Assembly (NCBI RefSeq): GCF_025938095.1
Contig: NZ_JAPCZF010000011.1
Span: forward strand, 43,340-107,339
DNA length: 64,000 nt
From: Novosphingobium sp. JCM 18896
GTDB taxonomy: Bacteria > Pseudomonadota > Alphaproteobacteria > Sphingomonadales > Sphingomonadaceae
Direction: 5' to 3'
This document shows positions 61,978 through 64,000 of this stretch, in pieces (position 1 is the stretch's first letter; each line of letters begins with the position of its first letter). Under the pieces are notes generated by a model. It was not told the origin of the DNA, did no database searches, and saw only the letters and a program-made list of their open reading frames with translations. Both the position numbers and the translations under genes were made by a program.

Positions 61978-61992
61978 TCAAAGTCCCGACCT

Positions 61993-62006
61993 CCCCCGTT
62001 CGGGGG
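61993..62006. promoter_or_regulatory. GC palindrome 2 upstream of the response regulator
   Basis: CCCCCG-TT-CGGGGG, six-base arms, centre 28 bases from palindrome 1. The spacing is close to three helical turns, so both could be bound from one face. Confidence 0.5.
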
Positions 62007-62198
62007 GATGCCTGGGTTTGTCGAAAGCGCTAGCTGGACGGCAAGTGCCGCCTCCTGCGCGGATAGACCTGCAGGATGGGCTGATCTGTCGATTTCAAGA
62101 GCCGGTTTGCCGAAATGGCCGGCTCGAACGAGATCCTTGGCTGCCGCCAGGGAGTGATGCGACCCGAGGGGCCGGACTTAGTCGGTCCCCACCTTTAC

Positions 62199-62230
62199 GG
62201 CCCGCCCGGCGATGCCGGGTGGGCCATTTT
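62199..62230 (+). terminator. Strong rho-independent terminator with no gene upstream
   Basis: GGCCCGCCCGGC (62199-62210), loop GAT, GCCGGGTGGGCC (62214-62225), then ATTTT. The stem is twelve pairs with one mismatch or wobble. No plus-strand gene was found upstream, so it may end a small RNA from 62010-62200. Confidence 0.65.
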
Positions 62231-62443
62231 CCCGAATTATCTCATCTCCACGGTCTCGCCAGCCGCGACTGTCTGTACGATCCTGGCTGACGTCCTACAT
62301 ATCTTCGTGCGCGATGTTCGTACGGGCAGTCAACCTGCTGGACGAGACCGCCGACTTAGCGGTCATGCCGCAGCATAATGTCGAAGCCTGAAAGCTGCCG
62401 GAAGTTCATGCGTTCGAGGGGGCATTCCGCCTTACACCGACGT

Positions 62444-62635
62444 TCAGGGCTTTTGCTCGACGGCGTCGTTCAAAAGCTCCCGACATTGGAGCGCGTGAAT
62501 GGCGGCGATCTTAATGTAGTAGGTCTGTTCGCCATCGAGGGTTTCCGCAAGCCGGTCGAGACCGTCAAGCAGCGCTGTGGCGCAGCCGATGCACTCTAAA
62601 AGAGTACCCGGCGCTTCAATCGGTGACGCCCTCAT
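62444..62635 (-). CDS. Small hypothetical protein coupled to the PilZ gene
   Basis: 63 residues. The ATG overlaps the PilZ stop codon (ATGA, 62632-62635), so it is the second gene of a pair. Helices GTLLECIGCATALLDGLDRLAETL and KIAAIHALQCRELL, read in parts, dominate. No family was recognised. A role linked to the PilZ protein is inferred from the overlap only. Confidence 0.6.
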   Translation of the reverse strand: MRASPIEAPGTLLECIGCATALLDGLDRLAETLDGEQTYYIKIAAIHALQCRELLNDAVEQKP

Positions 62636-62943
62636 TTGTTCTCGAGAGCGGCGAGCAGGTCTGTAAAATCATCAATGCGGATCAGCCGCTCGAACTGGAA
62701 GCCAGCGCGCTCGTCGGATGCCCAGACAAGGTGTGCCTCGATCCAACCGACTACTGGCAATCTCATGGATACCCGATCGCCTCTCCTGAGTGATCGGACG
62801 TGTGTCCCCAAGAAACAAGAGGCAGAGATGTTGCCGATCGAGAGAGGAAATTCACCCAGGCGGCGGTGTTGGGCGATCACCTGATATTCCACGTCGTGCC
62901 GATTTGCATGGCGAGCATCGATAGCGGACAGACATGTCTGCAT
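62632..62943 (-). CDS. PilZ domain protein (c-di-GMP receptor type)
   Basis: 103 residues. PilZ layout is visible: ANRHDVEYQVIAQ with the Arg at the N-terminal loop, IGNISASCFLGTH in place of the D/NxSxxG motif, LRRGDRVSMRLPVVGWIEAHLVWA and the final AGFQFE. The usual RxxxR box is reduced to one Arg-His-containing loop, so c-di-GMP binding is doubtful. AAGGA lies eight bases before the ATG at 62943. It could answer the EAL protein at 32453-34804. Confidence 0.75.
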   Translation of the reverse strand: MQTCLSAIDARHANRHDVEYQVIAQHRRLGEFPLSIGNISASCFLGTHVRSLRRGDRVSMRLPVVGWIEAHLVWASDERAGFQFERLIRIDDFTDLLAALENK

Positions 62944-63419
62944 ACCCAAATTCCTTTAGCAGATGAGGGCAGAGCTTACTCCCTTCGCCCCCACCTCACG
63001 GTTAAGACGCGGCGATATAGGTCCATGGTTTCCTTAGACATTCGTCTATTTTGCCGGTGCCTTCGTGCTACTTTTGAAGCGGCATTGACCAAGCTGTGTG
63101 GTGGGGCGATGGCGCTGTTACCCAGCGCGGCAGACATTGGTTGTAGCGTCGGGCTCGAGCTGTCGCCTTCCACAGATCCGCGTTGATAGGAAGGGCGCGC
63201 TGGCATGAGCCTGGCTCGATACGCGCGCTTTGCCAGCATTTTTTCTGAAGACTGCCCGTGCAGCATTCTTCGCGAAGCTTTCGTATTCCGCCTTCTCCAG
63301 GAAGATTGATCGCTATTCCCATTCTCCGCCGGCGGACCTCTCGCGTAAAGTTTACATCCAAAATGGTGGTACGATACTTACCAGCTTCATTGCCTGCCTT
63401 TTGATCCGTTCTAAACAAC
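62944..63419. other. Intergenic stretch of about 475 bases, no gene seen
   Basis: Divergent region between the PilZ gene and the broken receiver gene. Several open frames exist on both strands but none has family likeness. It should hold both promoters. Confidence 0.35.
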
Positions 63420-63911
63420 GTGAGCTGGCACCTGCGTTGCCAAGCCGTCGTTCTCAAGGGGCGCGAGGAATTGGCGATCAAACTGCTTCTGGTAGAGGAT
63501 GACGACGACATTCGTGAGGTGCTGACTTTGGCGCTGCATCTCGATAGCGACATCCAACTCATCTCCTATGGATCGGGAGAAGCTGCGCTGGCGGATATCG
63601 AAAAGAGGCAGCTGGCCTTCGATATTGCGCTCTAAGACTATCGCCTTCCCGGGATGACCGGAATAGAGTTACATAAGGCTCTGCGGCGACTTCCGGCCTG
63701 CGCCGATTTGGCAACCGTGATGATCACAGCTAGCCTGGGAAAGGAATATGTGGCGCTATTCCAAGCGGAGAACATAGCCGGACTTATCTCGAAGCCGTTC
63801 GACGTCATGTCCGTTGCTGCTGAGGTGCGCTCGCTCACTCAGCCTAACCGGCCCAAGCCGGTCGCGATTAAATGGCTGACTGAACCGCCCCGGGATTGTC
63901 GGAGGCCCTAA
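63420..63911 (+). pseudogene. Receiver-domain response regulator gene, interrupted by a stop and cut by an IS end
   Basis: The first part encodes IKLLLVEDDDDIREVLTLAL and a receiver fold to FDIAL. An in-frame TAA (63633-63635) follows, and the frame resumes with DYRLPGMTG, whose Asp is the phospho-acceptor. The receiver then runs to GLISKPFD. The stop stands where a Leu codon (TTA or TTG) is expected, one base change away. The 3' end runs into the IS terminal repeat from 63882, which supplies the last residues. The gene is inactive unless the stop is read through. Confidence 0.85.
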
Positions 63912-64000
63912 CTCCTGAGAGGAAGGGTCTACGATGAGCAAGACGACGAACAAGTTTGCACCGGAGGTTCGTGAGCGGGCAGTCCGCATGGTGCTGGATC
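63882..64000 (+). mobile_element. Left end of an IS3-family insertion sequence (cut by window edge)
   Basis: TGAACCGCCCCGG at 63882 looks like the terminal inverted repeat of an IS3-type element. GAGAGGAAGG and the OrfA start follow as expected for this group. The element overwrote the end of the receiver gene. Its right end is outside the window. Confidence 0.75.
63934..64000 (+). CDS. IS3-family transposase OrfA, N-terminal part (cut by window edge)
   Basis: 22 codons are visible: MSKTTNKFAPEVRERAVRMV and two more. This is the standard start of IS3-group OrfA, a helix-turn-helix protein that joins OrfB by ribosomal frameshift to give the active transposase. GAGAGGAAGG lies upstream of the ATG. 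The remainder is past the window end. The family is nearly certain from this opening. Confidence 0.85.
   Translation, partial: MSKTTNKFAPEVRERAVRMVLD

Larger units (their letters stand above)
61919..62443. other. Intergenic stretch of about 525 bases with palindromes and a terminator
   Basis: It holds two palindromes near the regulator and a strong plus-strand terminator at 62199-62230. No protein-coding frame was recognised. A small RNA ending at the terminator is possible. Confidence 0.4.

Noticed and set aside
62150..62230. Possible tRNA or 5S-like RNA near the orphan terminator
   Set aside because: No T-loop GTTC-type block and no cloverleaf could be drawn; only the terminator is supported.

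Overview
The window looks like a chromosome or large-plasmid segment of an alphaproteobacterium of the order Sphingomonadales (Sphingomonas, Sphingobium or Novosphingobium type). The reasons are high GC, the pairing of Ku with a short ATP-dependent ligase, HWE and LOV histidine kinases, a CIRCE-controlled groESL, RpoH-like promoters of the alphaproteobacterial type, and many short hydrophilic stress-type proteins. No rRNA, tRNA or CRISPR array was seen. Genus is inferred from gene content only.

Layout. 1-6.1 kb: the start of an NAD+ synthetase gene running off the left edge, a single-domain response regulator, a GNAT protein, a KTSC protein, then ku and topoisomerase IB. 6.2-7.6 kb: an Xre/MbcA-ParS-type antitoxin with a RES toxin. 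8.1-12.9 kb: a stress block with a ferritin-like DUF892 protein, hsp20, two small proteins, htpG and a small outer-membrane barrel. 13.4-17.3 kb: short hypothetical genes around a Crp/Fnr regulator. 17.8-18.9 kb: ATP-dependent DNA ligase. 19.3-23.9 kb: a co-directional block of an unrecognised 740-residue protein, an SDR oxidoreductase and an MFS transporter. 24.2-25.4 kb: a frameshifted MscS channel gene.

26-35 kb: a hybrid histidine kinase, then a two-partner-secretion (TpsB/FhaC) pore facing a FecR-domain protein that carries a 180-bp tandem Gly/Asn repeat. The FecR gene is directly followed by a CHASE2-degenerate GGDEF-EAL phosphodiesterase gene. 35.4-42.3 kb: an AI-2E-type membrane protein, an outer-membrane barrel, an HWE kinase facing a LOV blue-light kinase with its receiver protein, and a MarR regulator with a perfect palindrome upstream. 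42.7-46.2 kb: groESL with CIRCE and satellite small genes, one of them a paralogue of the small gene beside hsp20. 46.5-52.5 kb: a DUF4118 kinase, an OmpR/EnvZ-type pair and an M48 protease.

52.7-57.8 kb: a cytochrome P450 gene facing a TetR regulator, the wreck of a low-affinity iron permease gene, a GlsB/YeaQ protein and two polytopic membrane proteins. 57.8-62 kb: a signalling operon of a LuxR-type regulator, a periplasmic protein and a membrane histidine kinase, with five similar GC-rich inverted repeats around it. 62.4-64 kb: a PilZ gene pair, a receiver gene broken by an in-frame stop, and the left end of an IS3-type element that overwrites that gene's 3' end.

Overall the window is rich in signal transduction (six histidine kinases, four intact response regulators, one EAL protein and one PilZ protein) and protein-quality control. 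Three or more genes are decaying.
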